Positions 52,560 through 62,809 of a stretch of 64,000 nucleotides of DNA are shown one piece after another (the stretch's first letter is position 1; each line of letters starts with the position of its first letter). A program made the position numbers and the translations under genes. Source of the DNA: Ziziphus jujuba (Eukaryota; Streptophyta; Magnoliopsida; Rosales; Rhamnaceae); NCBI RefSeq assembly GCF_031755915.1, contig NC_083387.1:15583001-15647000 (forward strand), given 5' to 3'. The notes below the pieces were generated by a model. It worked only from the letters and a program-made list of their open reading frames with translations. It was not told the origin of the DNA and did not search any database.

Positions 52560-53540
52560 ACAATTTAGTTCAGTACATATTGAAATTCATTTTCTTCTTA
52601 TTTAAATCATTTTCAAAAGTGCTGTTATTTAAGCAATGTGAATTTTATGTATTATGTATGTAATTAGGTTGATAATATATTTTTTGAGATTTTCTATTTT
52701 GGGAAGTAAATTATAGGTATATAACTTCACAAAATAAACAACCTAGATTTCAACTTATAGGTTTATAACTTAACACCTTCATTTTGATCATACCCCCACA
52801 TTCTTTTGGTCATACTACTATACTGTTGTGAAACAATATTAAATTTTGATCAATCTTAATGGAATGCACATGAGCATATATTCTATCCAATTTGTGACAC
52901 TATTTCAGGGTGTATTGCTGAGTGCAAATGTTTTTGTATATGTTTGGTATTTAAATGGTACAACTTTTTTCTTTTTTTTTTTTTTAATGAAGGACATAGA
53001 TATATGAAACTGAGTGCAAATGTTTAGCAAGTTTAGTAAAGTGCGTATTGCAATAATGCTAATCAAGCCAATTTGTGACACTATTTCAGGATGAATTGCT
53101 GCAAAATTCCTTAAAGTTTAGAGTGCATTATTGTAAAATTACTTAAAGTTTAAAGTGTATTACTGTAAAAGTAATTAAAGTTTAGAGGACATTGTTGCAA
53201 ATTTAATTAAAGTTTAGGATGCATTATTGCAATATTAATTACAAGTTTTTTGACATGTTGGAAAAAAAAACACTTCATTTTCATGTGACATTTTGCTTCC
53301 TTCTGCTTAGAAACATAATAAATGCAACTTTTGCTTTAAAAAAAAATTCAAATTGTAATGAAAACAGTCCAAATAAAACAACTATAATGCTTTCATTCAT
53401 TATGTTTACTATAATATTGTTATTTAAAATCTCTATTGCAATACTGTCATTAAAACTGAAATAAATTTCCAATAAACACATTAATATTCTTAAAAATAAA
53501 CACAATACTGATTTGTTATGCTAATTGCTAAACATCATAA
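52560..53540. other. Intergenic, AT-rich
   Basis: No gene is supported. Repeated AAAGTTTAGAG/GCATTATTGCAA words at about 53100-53235 form a loose array of roughly 40-bp units. Confidence 0.5.
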
Positions 53541-53774
53541 TTAGCAACTTACAACAAACCATAATAACAAGCCATTTTTATATATATTCCTTGCATGCTC
53601 TTCCTCCAATTTGTTAGAGCGTCTCAGCAAGCCAAGAATTATTTCTTTCACTCGGTCAGATTTTGGTGGATCTACCCAATCGAAAAAACCACATCCATTT
53701 TGCAATGTGACAATTTCAAGTTTAGAAAACATATCATTTCCATGGCACATATCATCAACATGTGATAAACTCAA
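53541..53774 (-). pseudogene. GRF-type zinc-finger fragment
   Basis: A 77-codon minus-strand frame has GCGFFDWVDPPKSDRVKEII followed by LGLLRRSNKLEEEH. This is the second half of plant GRF zinc fingers (CGFF.W.DPP...R...II..LLR..N.LE). The first half, with the early Cys residues, is broken, and no upstream coding exon was seen. Such short GRF proteins are often linked with transposon-rich regions. Confidence 0.5.
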
Positions 53775-54702
53775 ATAAAGGAAATGGTTGCATCTAAAGT
53801 AAAATTTATCACCACCATCAAGAATGTTTCTTTACACCATATTAGCCCATGAACAAATTCACTCATTTAAACCTTTAAATTAAAATTTCAAATTCATTCA
53901 CTCATCTAAATTGTAAAATTCATTCATTTAAACTATTAACCTATCGCTGCAAACAAAATTAAATTAATTTTAAAAATATAATGTAAATATATGTGAGGCA
54001 CTCTTCCAAATTGTTAATATCCTAGTGCGTTTGCTCTTAGATTTTATTATGAAATGAAAGGAAGTGTTTTAGATTTTGATTAATCCTTGAAAAGGGAGAG
54101 GACTTTTGTTCGTCATCATTTGATGTCTTGGTGTTTCAGAATCATCATTTTTATATAAATAGGTGCAAAAGACTTTTGTTCATCCATGTTGTGCAAAGCC
54201 TTTAACAACATTTATTTAAAGTTAGTTTATGCTTTTAGCTTTTTCCCATTGCTAACGGACTAAGGCTAAATGGCTCATATCCAAAAACCAAATCATATAT
54301 ACTTCTTTCATATTATGACAAGAGAAAAATCTTCAACATTCAATAAATTTTACATCCCATTAACCTTTATCATTGATACTCTGGAATTGAATCATGTACT
54401 TAGAACTTAATCATTTCAAATCCAAAATAAATACCAACATACCAATTTTGGGAAAAATAACATAAATCAAAACAAATAATAGAAACTAAAGCAAATCAAA
54501 GTAGCTAACCCGTATGAAAATACACAACCAAATGTATTTATATAGCCAAATCATACAATTTCTAGCAACCCATTCACATAATTGGGCAATTTTAAAAAAA
54601 TTCAAAATCTAAAATACCCTAGAATAGAACTAGCAGGGTAGTTTTGATAGCTTAGAAACTTTTTCTAGGAGTCTGATTAGTCCATGATATCGTTATTATA
54701 GC

Positions 54703-54749
<47 letters not shown>

Positions 54750-55079
54750 AATAGCAAAGCATGTCTTCCATATTTTCCCCAAGCTCTGTAACCCAAATAA
54801 AAAACCCTAGAATTTTCCTGCTTCATTTCGTTGGGTTGAGAGTCAAAGACAACAAGGCATATATATAATACCAATTGTATCCCTTATCTAGTGATGAATG
54901 TGCCACTAATGTGGTAGTTAATAATCAACTTCGGACAGAGCTCAGGAACCATTGCTATTAAGAACCTGTAAGTTTAGGGTAAATAGATGGTGAATGTCTA
55001 ATACAAGGTGCAATTTGCTATTCCTTGTAAATTTTAGGGGGCACCGCCTTAAAAAAAATAAAAAAAATAAAAAAACTAT
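53775..55079. other. Intergenic, AT-rich, with a long poly-T tract
   Basis: Contains a T run of about 44 bases at about 54703-54747 and no supportable gene. Confidence 0.55.
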
Positions 55080-55404
55080 TTATATATATTAACCATCAAT
55101 ATGCAAGTTAATTTAGAGGACATGAAATACAAACAATTGAGAAGAAACAAGAGCAAAAGTTAGTGAAAAAGTTAAAGTAAAAAAAAAAAAAAAGTTAGTG
55201 TTGCAACTTGCCAAAAATAGAATTTCAATTTGCAGCTAATCTTTTTTTTTTTTTTGGGTAAATATTTGCAGCTGATCTTTGTTTTTTTGGATAGTAATTT
55301 GCGATTGATCTTCAACAGCAAAAGGCAGCATCTTTTAATATAATATAGCTCCATCATCTTCATCCAATTATATATATAACTGCTGATACTCCTGCAAACT
55401 CAAG
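55080..55404 (-). pseudogene. TOR-derived pseudogene fragment, left part
   Basis: Matches TOR exon 10 and its 3' intron side (window 32920-33166) in the same orientation. Shared words include ACAATTGA(A/G)AAGAAACAAG, GCAGCATCTTT, ATAGCTCCATCATC and CTGCAAACTCAAG/TTGCAAACTCAAG. It is decayed: the Arg-rich end of the exon is lost and a T-rich expansion with three TTTGC..TGATC-like copies interrupts it at 55230-55310. It is cut at 55404 by the Harbinger element and continues at 61903. Confidence 0.75.
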
Positions 55405-55429
55405 GGGCGTGTTTGTTTCACCGGATTGG
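55405..55429 (+). repeat. Left terminal inverted repeat of the Harbinger element
   Basis: First 25 bp of the element; pairs with 61878-61902. GTTTGG and CCGGAT/CGGAC words recur inside both ends. Confidence 0.75.
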
Positions 55430-55869
55430 ACAGAATTGTATCCCAATACGGTGTTTGGTAGGAGCAAATGAAGAAGCGGATAACTTAACCGCTACAGTAG
55501 AATAATCCCCCTAGAGGATGATTAAGCTGACCCGTCCTTCCCCCTGGGTCAAGTTTCTGTCCGAAGCTCATCAAAGGCTTTACTAGTGTCTCTCGCATGC
55601 CTCTGCCCAGATCAAGCTCGTGGTAGTGTTCTTCTTCTTGAATCTGTGAGTTTGCCTTCTTCTTCTTCCTCTTCTCATTGTTTGTCTGCTTCTTCTTCTT
55701 CATTTTTCAATTTATTTCTTTTGATCTGCCATAGAAAAGACTTTTTCTTCTTCTTCTTCTCTGTTCTCCTTCTTCTTCTTCTTCTTCTTCATCTACATTC
55801 TTCTTCTTCTTCTTCATTTTCCATTTATTTCCTTCCTGCCATATTCCTCTTCTTCGTTCATCTTGTTAT

Positions 55870-56420
55870 TCGATCTGGCAATTTGTTTTTTTCTGCAATT
55901 TTATTTTCGATCTGGTAGTACAAATCTGTAGAAAAAAATTTCTTCTTCTTCATTCTTCTTCTCCTTCGATCTGGCATTGTTTTTTTTTTTTTTGCCATTT
56001 TATTTCTTCTTCTTCTTCAATCTGATAGTACAAATCTGTAGAAAAAATTTCTTCTTCTTCTTCGTTCTTCTTCTCCTTCAATCTGGCATTGTTTTTTTTT
56101 TTTTTTTTGCCATTTTATTTCTTCTTCTTCTTCAATTTGGTAGTACAAATCTGTAGAAAAAATTTCTTCTTCTTCTTCTTCTTCTTCTTCGTTCTTCTTC
56201 TCCTTCGATTTGGCATTGTTTTTTTTTTTTTTTTTTGCCATTTTATTTCTTCTTCTTCTTCAATCTGGAAGTACAAATCTGTAGAAAAAATTTCTTCTTC
56301 TTCTTCTTCTTCTTCTTCTTCTTCGTTCTTCTTCTCCTTCGATCTAGCATTGTTTTTTTTCTGCAATTTTATTTCTTCTTCCATCTGGTATTACATATTT
56401 GTAGAAAAAAAGTTCTGCTT
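55870..56420. repeat. Minisatellite of about 110-130-bp units with (TTC)n tracts
   Basis: The word GTACAAATCTGTAGAAAAA starts at 55918, 56028, 56143 and 56271, with a diverged fifth copy at 56391. Units are separated by (TTC)n and T runs of varying length and contain ATCTGGCATTG and GCCATTTTATTTC. It lies in the leader of the Harbinger element. Poly-Phe and poly-Glu frames here are by-products. Confidence 0.9.
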
Positions 56421-56542
56421 CTTCGTTATTCTTCTTCATTTGTTCTTCTTCTCCTTTGTTCTTCTATAACTTATGCATTGTAGAAGAATTTTTATGTGTC
56501 ATCTATATCTTGACTGGATTTTTTTTTTTTTTTTTTTTTGGT

Positions 56543-57110
56543 TGGGATCTTTTACAGCTAATGAAAAATTGGCTTTTGTTCATATTGAGGAAGAATGGAA
56601 CCACGGTGAGAAGGTAACAGAATCTTCATTTACTTCGGCTAAATGGTTTCAATTGAAATTTGTGGCTGTCAATTTCTTTTTTTGCATACCTGGTAGTAAG
56701 AATTAATGTTTTCTGTTTTTATTTTTGGGTTTTGTTTGAATTCTCTGTTCTAAAAGTATGGTTTTTTTTTTTTGTGTTGTTGTATTTTGTTGCACCGGTG
56801 ATGTTGAATTTTTTTTTTCTTTTTTTTCCTTTTTTGGGATCTTTTACAGCTAGTGAAAAATTGGCTTTTGTTCATATTGAGGAAGAAGGGAACCGCGGTG
56901 AGAAGGTAAGAGAATCTTCATTTACTTCGGCTAAATGGTTTCAATTGAAATTTGTGGCTGTCAATTTCTTTTTTTGCATACCTGGTAGTAAGAATTAATG
57001 TTTTCTGTTTTTATTTTTGGGTTTTGTTCGAATTCTTTGTTATAAAGTATGGTTTTTTTGGTTGTGTTGTTGTATGTTGTTGCATCGGTGATGTTGTGAT
57101 GTTTTCTGGT
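56543..57110 (+). repeat. 292-bp tandem duplication in the transposon leader
   Basis: TGGGATCTTTTACAGCTA starts at 56543 and, with one change, at 56835. Both copies keep an acceptor-like TTTTACAG, an open stretch containing EKLAFVHIEEE and SSFTSAKWFQLKF, and a donor-like GGTAGTAAG. The copies differ at few positions, so the duplication is recent relative to the surrounding repeats. Confidence 0.85.
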
Positions 57111-58184
57111 ACCTCCAAAAGACACCAATTTTGAAAAATCAATTTCACTTGTGATCTCTCTATTTCTCTCTGCACCGAGTGATGTTATTTAATACATGCA
57201 ACTGATATTTCAGTTTTGAAAAACCAATTTCACTCGTGATTTTCATTTTTTTCTGGTATCACAGGTCCTTGGTCTTTTCTGAGCAAAAAATATGTTGTGG
57301 GAGAAACAATTTAGTTGCTGAATATGGAGTATTTAGAATATCTACTTTGTTCCTTTTTCTAGGGATATAGTCTTTGTTTTACGTATATGTACATCAAAGA
57401 CCAAAAAAAAAAAAAAAAAAAAACAAAAAAAAAACAACAAAAGTGTAGACCATTCTCGAAATACAATTACTCTGTTAGCTTTGTTTCTGATGGATATTTG
57501 TACAATGCTAGTAAAACCTAAACAAACAAAAAAGAGGTATACAAGTTCAATTCTTGCTAATACATGTACTTCATACCTCTGCTGCTCTTTACTTGCATTT
57601 TCAATTAAGGAAAAAAAATGTACATGTTATTGCTAGGGGTTATCGATGATTTAAATTTTCTTGATTTTTTGGTTTACATATTTTGTCAAATGCAATCAAA
57701 ATTCATCATCTGAAATGAAAAATAAATAAATAAATAAATAAATAAGTAATACAAATGAATGAAGAAACATTTCAGCATGTGAAAATTAAGTCAAACCAAA
57801 TATATTCAGATTTTTGGCATCTCATCACTTAGACCACCATGTCCTAGACAGCCCAAACAAAGTAAACCCAATATAGAATTTTATCATTCTCCCCCTGACA
57901 CGTAATTGGGTGGTTTTATAAATTATATAACACTTGGCATTGAATTGGGGATTTTTTTTTTAGCCAAAAATTAAAAAAAATTTATTAGTTCTTTGATTAA
58001 TGTTCATCTGTCATTTTGATTAATGTAATATATTTATTTGAATATTTAGTTGTAATCGAGATTATTACTTTTACTATAATTATTAGAAGTCTTACTAATT
58101 TTCATCCAAGATATATTTTTGTAAATTATAATTTTTTTGTACATTAAAATGTTATGTTTTTTTTTTTTTTTTTTTGTAGTGAAT

Positions 58185-59543
58185 ATGGATCGAAGAAAAT
58201 TAGCTGCATTGTTGATGCTTCCAAATGATAAGGCATTAGAATATTTTTGTACATGCTTTATAGTTGTCGGGTTTATGTACATGTATGTAGCAATGCGAGT
58301 GAGAAATGATAGAGGTGTTAGGAATCGAATAAATAGGACTGCAGAGTTGCGTTTGTCTTTTGTAACTAGTTTGTTGGACAATGATGTTAACTGTATTAGT
58401 CAACTTAGGATGGATAGGAGAACATTTGGTATTTTATGTCAGTTATTACGCCAAGATGAAAATGTTAAAAGAGATGGTACTGTTACATTGGAAGAGCAAG
58501 TGTGCGTATTTTTGCATATAATTGCTCATCATACAAAGAACCGTACAATTATCACCAGATTCAATAGATCGGGGAAAACAGTTAGTAGATATTTCAATTC
58601 AGTGTTGAATGGAGTGTTACGTTTACATGGGACATTGTTGAGGCATCCTGAACCTGTGTCAAATAATTGTTCGGATGATAGATGGACAATATTTAAGGTA
58701 TGTCGATCAATTAGTTTGGTTACTCTATTTAATTTGTATATATACGTGGCAATATCTTATGTAACTAATTTTGTTTGTGACGTAGAATTGTTTGGGAGCA
58801 TTAGATGGAACTTATATTAAGGTTAATGTACCCGAAATTGATAAGCCGAGATATCGAACCAGGAAGGGTGAGATAGCCACAAATGTCTTAGGTGTATGTA
58901 ACCCAAATATGGAATTTATATTTGTACTACCTGGTTGGGAAGGTTCCGCTTTAGACTCAAGAGTACTTCGAAATGCATTAAGTAGGCCAAATGGATTAAA
59001 AGTACCCACCGGTAAGATCAATCCTAAAAGTGTATATTGTAGTAGACTAACATTACGTTATCTAATAGGAGCCATTTTTCTGTGTTAGGTTATTATTATT
59101 TAGTGGATGCTGGTTACACTAATGGTGAAGGATTTCTTGCACCATATAGGGGAATAAGATATCACCTTTCCGAATGGAGAGATGGTTGTGCACCTACAAA
59201 TCATGAAGAGTATTTCAATATGAAGTATGCATCTGCTAGAAATATCATAGAAAAATGTTTTGGGGTTCTAAAAATGCGATGGGCAATTTTAAGAAGTCCA
59301 TCGTTCTATCCAATTTCAACCCAAATTAAGATAATAACTGCATGTTGTTTGATACATAATCTTATTAGGAGAGAAATGACACTTGATCCTGGAGAAGCTG
59401 AGTTTGATATGAGGAACGATGTTGACATAAGTGGGGAGGAAGATATTATAGGATCAATTGGTTCTTCGGATCAATGGACTAATTGGAGAAATGAGTTAGC
59501 TAGGCATATGTTTGATGAGTGGAGAAGTCGTCGTGGTTACTAG
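58185..59543 (+). CDS. PIF/Harbinger transposase (DDE superfamily 4), intact
   Basis: Three exons, 58185-58697, 58786-59011 and 59089-59543, total 1194 nt, giving 397 residues. Start [12 protein letters not shown] follows an acceptor-like TTTTTGTAG, suggesting a 5' leader intron. It cuts and joins the element ends. The N-terminal helix-turn-helix region includes [15 protein letters not shown] and [15 protein letters not shown]. The catalytic triad is visible: Asp178 in [12 protein letters not shown], Asp253 in [10 protein letters not shown] and Glu301 in [16 protein letters not shown]. All exon borders are GT-AG, phases agree and no stop is present, so the protein could be active. Length and layout are normal for plant members. 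It depends on a Myb/SANT partner, and the adjacent copy of that partner gene is broken. Confidence 0.93.
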
Positions 59544-59717
59544 TTGATTGTTATAATTTATATAATTTTGTAACTGTTTAATTTTATGGTGTTTGTTACA
59601 TCTTTTGTATGAAGACTAAATTATATTAAATATAACATATGAGATTTTTGTTACTTGTTATTAAATTCATATTTGTTATGGTATTATTGGAATCATGGAA
59701 TTTTTACATAAATAGCA

Positions 59718-60673
59718 ATGGAAGCTGGAGGTAGCAGTAACGATAATAGCGGTGATGACTCTAGGCGTACATGGACTCAACGTGAGGAAGAAGCTTTGCT
59801 GATTATCTTAGATGAAGTTGTAGCTAGTGGGCAACGTTGTGATACAGCGTCATTTAAGCCTGGCACACTTACTATGATTGAGAGGCGACTATCTGATATG
59901 TGTCCTAATTCGAGACTGCGAGCCAATCCACATATTGAGTCAAAGATGACAAAGTGGAAGTAGCAATATGGTATAATATATGACATGCTGAACAAAAATG
60001 GATTTGGATGGAATGACTGTCTTAAATGTGTGGAGGTTGACAGTGAAGAAGTTTGGTAAGCATATGTGCAGGTTTTGAATATTATTTGAAAATATATGTT
60101 AATTTCAATTTTAGTTTGTTATCTAGCATTTATTTTTTCTTAGCTAAATGTTGGCTTTTTGTATTTTAGAGTGCCCCAAGTGCAAAAGGTTGGAGAGGAA
60201 AACCTTTTCCTATTTATGAGAAGCTTGCTAATATTTTTGGGAAGGATTGGGCAACCGGACATGGAGCACAAACTCCAATTGATATAATAAATGAAATAAA
60301 TCTGGACTCTGCAAATGAACCAATTGATGATGTCGATTCTCCAATGTCTGTGAATCAAGGAGGTAGTGAACCATCTACACAAGTCCAAGCAAGAGGTAAA
60401 CGAAAATCTAGATTGAAGGACGATAACATTGTAGCCGGGTTAGGCAATGCAGCAGAGAAATTATTTGATAAATTGGCTACAAAGTTGGAAAAATCCGAGG
60501 CTTATTATCCACAATATTTAGCTATGGAGCTTGACAGGTTAGGATTTGAGGCCAGTGACAACCTCAAAATCTCTAAGGTAATGAGATCGGATTCATCGAA
60601 TATAGAGGTTTTTAAGGTTATTAAAATGGATGCGGGGAAGATTGCATTTGCTCGTGACTTTTTGGATAACTAA
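59718..60673 (+). pseudogene. Myb/SANT-like Harbinger partner gene with two in-frame stops
   Basis: Exons 59718-60071 and 60170-60673 read as one 285-codon frame apart from TAG at 59961-59963 and TAA at 60057-60059. The N-terminal part is a Myb/SANT-like DNA-binding domain (TWTQREEEALLIILDE, then CPNSRLRANPHIESKMTKWK), followed after the first stop by QYGIIYDMLNKNGFGWND. The second exon has KGWRGKPFPIYEKLANIFG and a C-terminal region ending FARDFLDN. In Harbinger elements this protein brings the transposase to the ends and to the nucleus. As read, only an 81-residue product would be made. The first stop is one C-to-T change from CAG and the second from CAA. Confidence 0.85.
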
Positions 60674-60925
60674 TTTAGTAAAGTAGTGGACTACATATTT
60701 CTGTTTATGTATGGGAGGATGATAATTATGAACAATTAGGTTTGAAACTTATGAACTTGTTGTATGGTAGTGGATGTTTGTTTCTAAATTTGCATGTAAG
60801 TATAATTTTATGATTATGTGTTATGTTTTAGAATATTCATATGAGCGTGATTGAGTTGATTTAATGTTTTTTTAATTGTATTACTATATTATATTATAAT
60901 GTATTCTTATATGCAGGAATATTAA

Positions 60926-61243
60926 ATGGCAAAGAGAAGAGTTTATATTGTGTTTAAAGGTAGAGAATCAGGGATATATAATTCTTGGCCTGAATGTCAT
61001 CAACAAGTGCAAGGATTTAGAGATAATTTATATCAAGCATATAATACAACCCAAGAAGCTGAAATTGCATATGTTGAGTATGTAAAACAACTGATGCGGA
61101 ATCGTAATGACGCAAATCTAATACAAAATACCACCACACATACACATGCTCAATTGAACAATGAATGGCGTAATGGTTTTATAGTAGGTTTTTTATTTGG
61201 ATTGCTATTAATAAATGTATTTACTTATTTGTTTTATAAGTAG
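60926..61243 (+). CDS. RNase H1-type hybrid-binding (viroplasmin-like) domain protein with C-terminal membrane anchor
   Basis: An intact 105-codon frame. Residues about 5-52 match the small N-terminal domain of eukaryotic RNase H1, also called the viroplasmin-like fold: VYIVFKGR, GIYNSWPEC, QVQGF, then AYNTTQEAEIAY. In RNase H1 this domain binds RNA/DNA hybrids and double-stranded RNA. No RNase H catalytic domain follows. Residues about 53-80 are a polar linker, and residues about 84-103 (FIVGFLFGLLLINVFTYLF) form one hydrophobic helix with only two residues after it, the layout of a tail-anchored membrane protein. An acceptor-like ATATGCAG just upstream suggests a 5' leader intron. It lies 250 bp downstream of the Myb gene, in the same direction and inside the element ends. 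Role is unknown. Confidence 0.8.
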   Translation: MAKRRVYIVFKGRESGIYNSWPECHQQVQGFRDNLYQAYNTTQEAEIAYVEYVKQLMRNRNDANLIQNTTTHTHAQLNNEWRNGFIVGFLFGLLLINVFTYLFYK

Positions 61244-61877
61244 ATTATCCTTGTAAAATCCAATATATTTATATTTATGTAGTACTTGTTATTTGAATTG
61301 CTACATGTGAAATCTATATACATATACGTATAAATTGGATATGGATATTCTTATATTATCAACAAGTTCTTAATTACATATATTGTTAATTATTTTTTTA
61401 TTTGTGAATAATTATTATTTATGATTTACCATACTAAAATTTTATTTTAATTGGTTTTGGAAACAATATATTCATGTAATTTATGGGTTGGAAAAATATT
61501 CAATTGTCTTATGCATACCATTAAAATATATTTATTTTTAATTAATTGTTATTTATGGCATACTATGTTTTAAGTTAATTTTAAGCTATTTCTAAAGTTA
61601 TATATTAATATTATTTGTGGGTGTATACAACAAATTTAGCATATTTTGCATGTATATATAATATATAAATATATAAATATACAACCTTAATTAGATGTAA
61701 TAATTTTTTTCATATAAATTTAACTTTTAAAATTTTTATTCTTTTTAAATTAAAAATATAATTACAAAATAGTTCTATCCAGTCCGATTCGGTACCAAAT
61801 ATGGTACAATTAGTCCATCATTCAGTCCGAAACTATGCCAAACATAGTACTGCACTAATTATCCTGTCCGATCCAAA

Positions 61878-61902
61878 CCTATCCGGAGTACCAAATGCCC
61901 CC
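61878..61902 (-). repeat. Right terminal inverted repeat of the Harbinger element
   Basis: Last 25 bp of the element; 18 of 25 positions pair with the left end. Subterminal TTTGG and CGGAC/CCGGAT copies follow inward at about 61780-61875. Confidence 0.75.
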
Positions 61903-62160
61903 AAGAAGGTCATGCCCAAAAAATCAGTAAATCTAACAGTCCTTTTGATTACTCAAATGCCAAGTTTACTAGCAGACCGACAAATTTTAAAATGTTGGGT
62001 CCAATTTATCACATATACATATCCAACCATTGCCCCATTTTTTATTTTTCATTTTTTTTTGGGTAAATAAGCATTGCCCAAATGGCAGAATAATTATTCA
62101 CCAAAAAAAAATAAAAAAATGGCAGAATAATTCATGTAAGTAACCCATATATCTTCTGGT
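61903..62160 (-). pseudogene. TOR-derived pseudogene fragment, right part
   Basis: 61903-61915 (AAGAAGGTCATG) continues the exon 10 match exactly where the left part stops. After a junction it matches TOR intron sequence near 35650-35830: ACTCAA, TACTAGCA-like, CAAATTTTAAAATGTTG and TCCAATTTATCACATA are shared in order, as is a later AACCCATATATC/AACCCAAATATC. About 2.45 kb of TOR (33187-35640) is missing between the two matches. Because intron sequence is present, this is a genomic copy, not a retrocopy. Confidence 0.7.
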
Positions 62161-62480
62161 GAAAAAAAAAAAAAAATCAAGAGTTTTTATATGACATTTT
62201 CAAACTACCGAGTCATGTTATGGACAATTTTTTTTTTTTTAATAAATTTGGATGCTTAAAGTCACTAGTGCCATAATACATAGTCTAAAACCTCAGGCAA
62301 TGCAAAAATAAAAATTCAATAACTTTAGTCATCATTAGCTCATAACGAAAGATTAGAAAAATTAATAAATAAAACGATTATCGTCAAGTCAACGTTCTTT
62401 ATGAGGTTTCAAAAAAAAAAAAGAAAAACTTGCCTTTAGATCTTTTTAGCTGCAATAGGCTTTATTTATTATTGGAAGAA
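62161..62480. other. Intergenic, AT-rich
   Basis: Short stretch between the TOR-derived fragment and the promoter of the right-hand gene. No gene or structured element seen. Confidence 0.5.
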
Positions 62481-62487
62481 AGGAGAT

Positions 62488-62665
62488 CTCAACGGCTATA
62501 TCATAACGTTTCAATCTTCTCCTTCCAAAAATGAGTACATGATCCAACGGCCAGCCTTTTTTCCATTACTCTAATTGCTTCCCCAACGGTCGAAACTCTC
62601 AATTTATATCCAACAAAAAAGGAAAAAAGTCTCTCTCCCCTACAGTTTGAAAAACTAGCCGTTAC
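62488..62665 (+). promoter_or_regulatory. Cluster of mitosis-specific activator (MSA) motifs
   Basis: Four AACGG cores lie within about 175 bp: 62491-62495 (in CTCAACGGCTA), 62546-62550 (TCCAACGGCCA, a full match to the YCYAACGGYYA consensus), 62585-62589 (CCCAACGGTCG) and, on the other strand, 62659-62663. MSA elements are bound by three-repeat MYB (MYB3R) factors and drive G2/M expression in plants. The cluster is 145-320 bp upstream of the start codon of the next gene. Confidence 0.7.
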
Positions 62666-62809
62666 CATCGATTTTCAAGAAACCGATCAACTCTCAAAGA
62701 TCTTCACCAAATCTGCACAATTCTTCCTTATTTGGGTTCTCTCTTTCTATTTTGAAATCTTTGAATTTACTGGAAACCATTGTTCGCTCTCTGGCTAATA
62801 ATCAATCCG

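Larger units (their letters stand above)
55405..61902 (+). mobile_element. PIF/Harbinger DNA transposon with three genes
   Basis: The element is 6498 bp. The left end GGGCGTGTTTGTTTCACCGG and the right end read inward, GGGGGCATTTGGTACTCCGG, match at 18 of the first 25 positions. It is flanked by AAG at 55402-55404 and AAG at 61903-61905. The intact TOR exon at about 33166 reads CTCAAGAAGGTCATGG through the same site, so it acts as an empty-site reference. Inside are a repeat-rich 2.7-kb leader, an intact DDE transposase (58185-59543), a broken Myb/SANT gene (59718-60673) and a short RNase H1 hybrid-binding-domain gene (60926-61243), all on the plus strand. Transposase plus Myb protein is the usual two-gene set of the superfamily; the third gene is extra. 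Confidence 0.85.

Noticed and set aside
56017..56483. Poly-Phe and poly-Glu/Lys frames up to 126 codons
   Set aside because: Translations of the TTC/T-rich minisatellite in the transposon leader.
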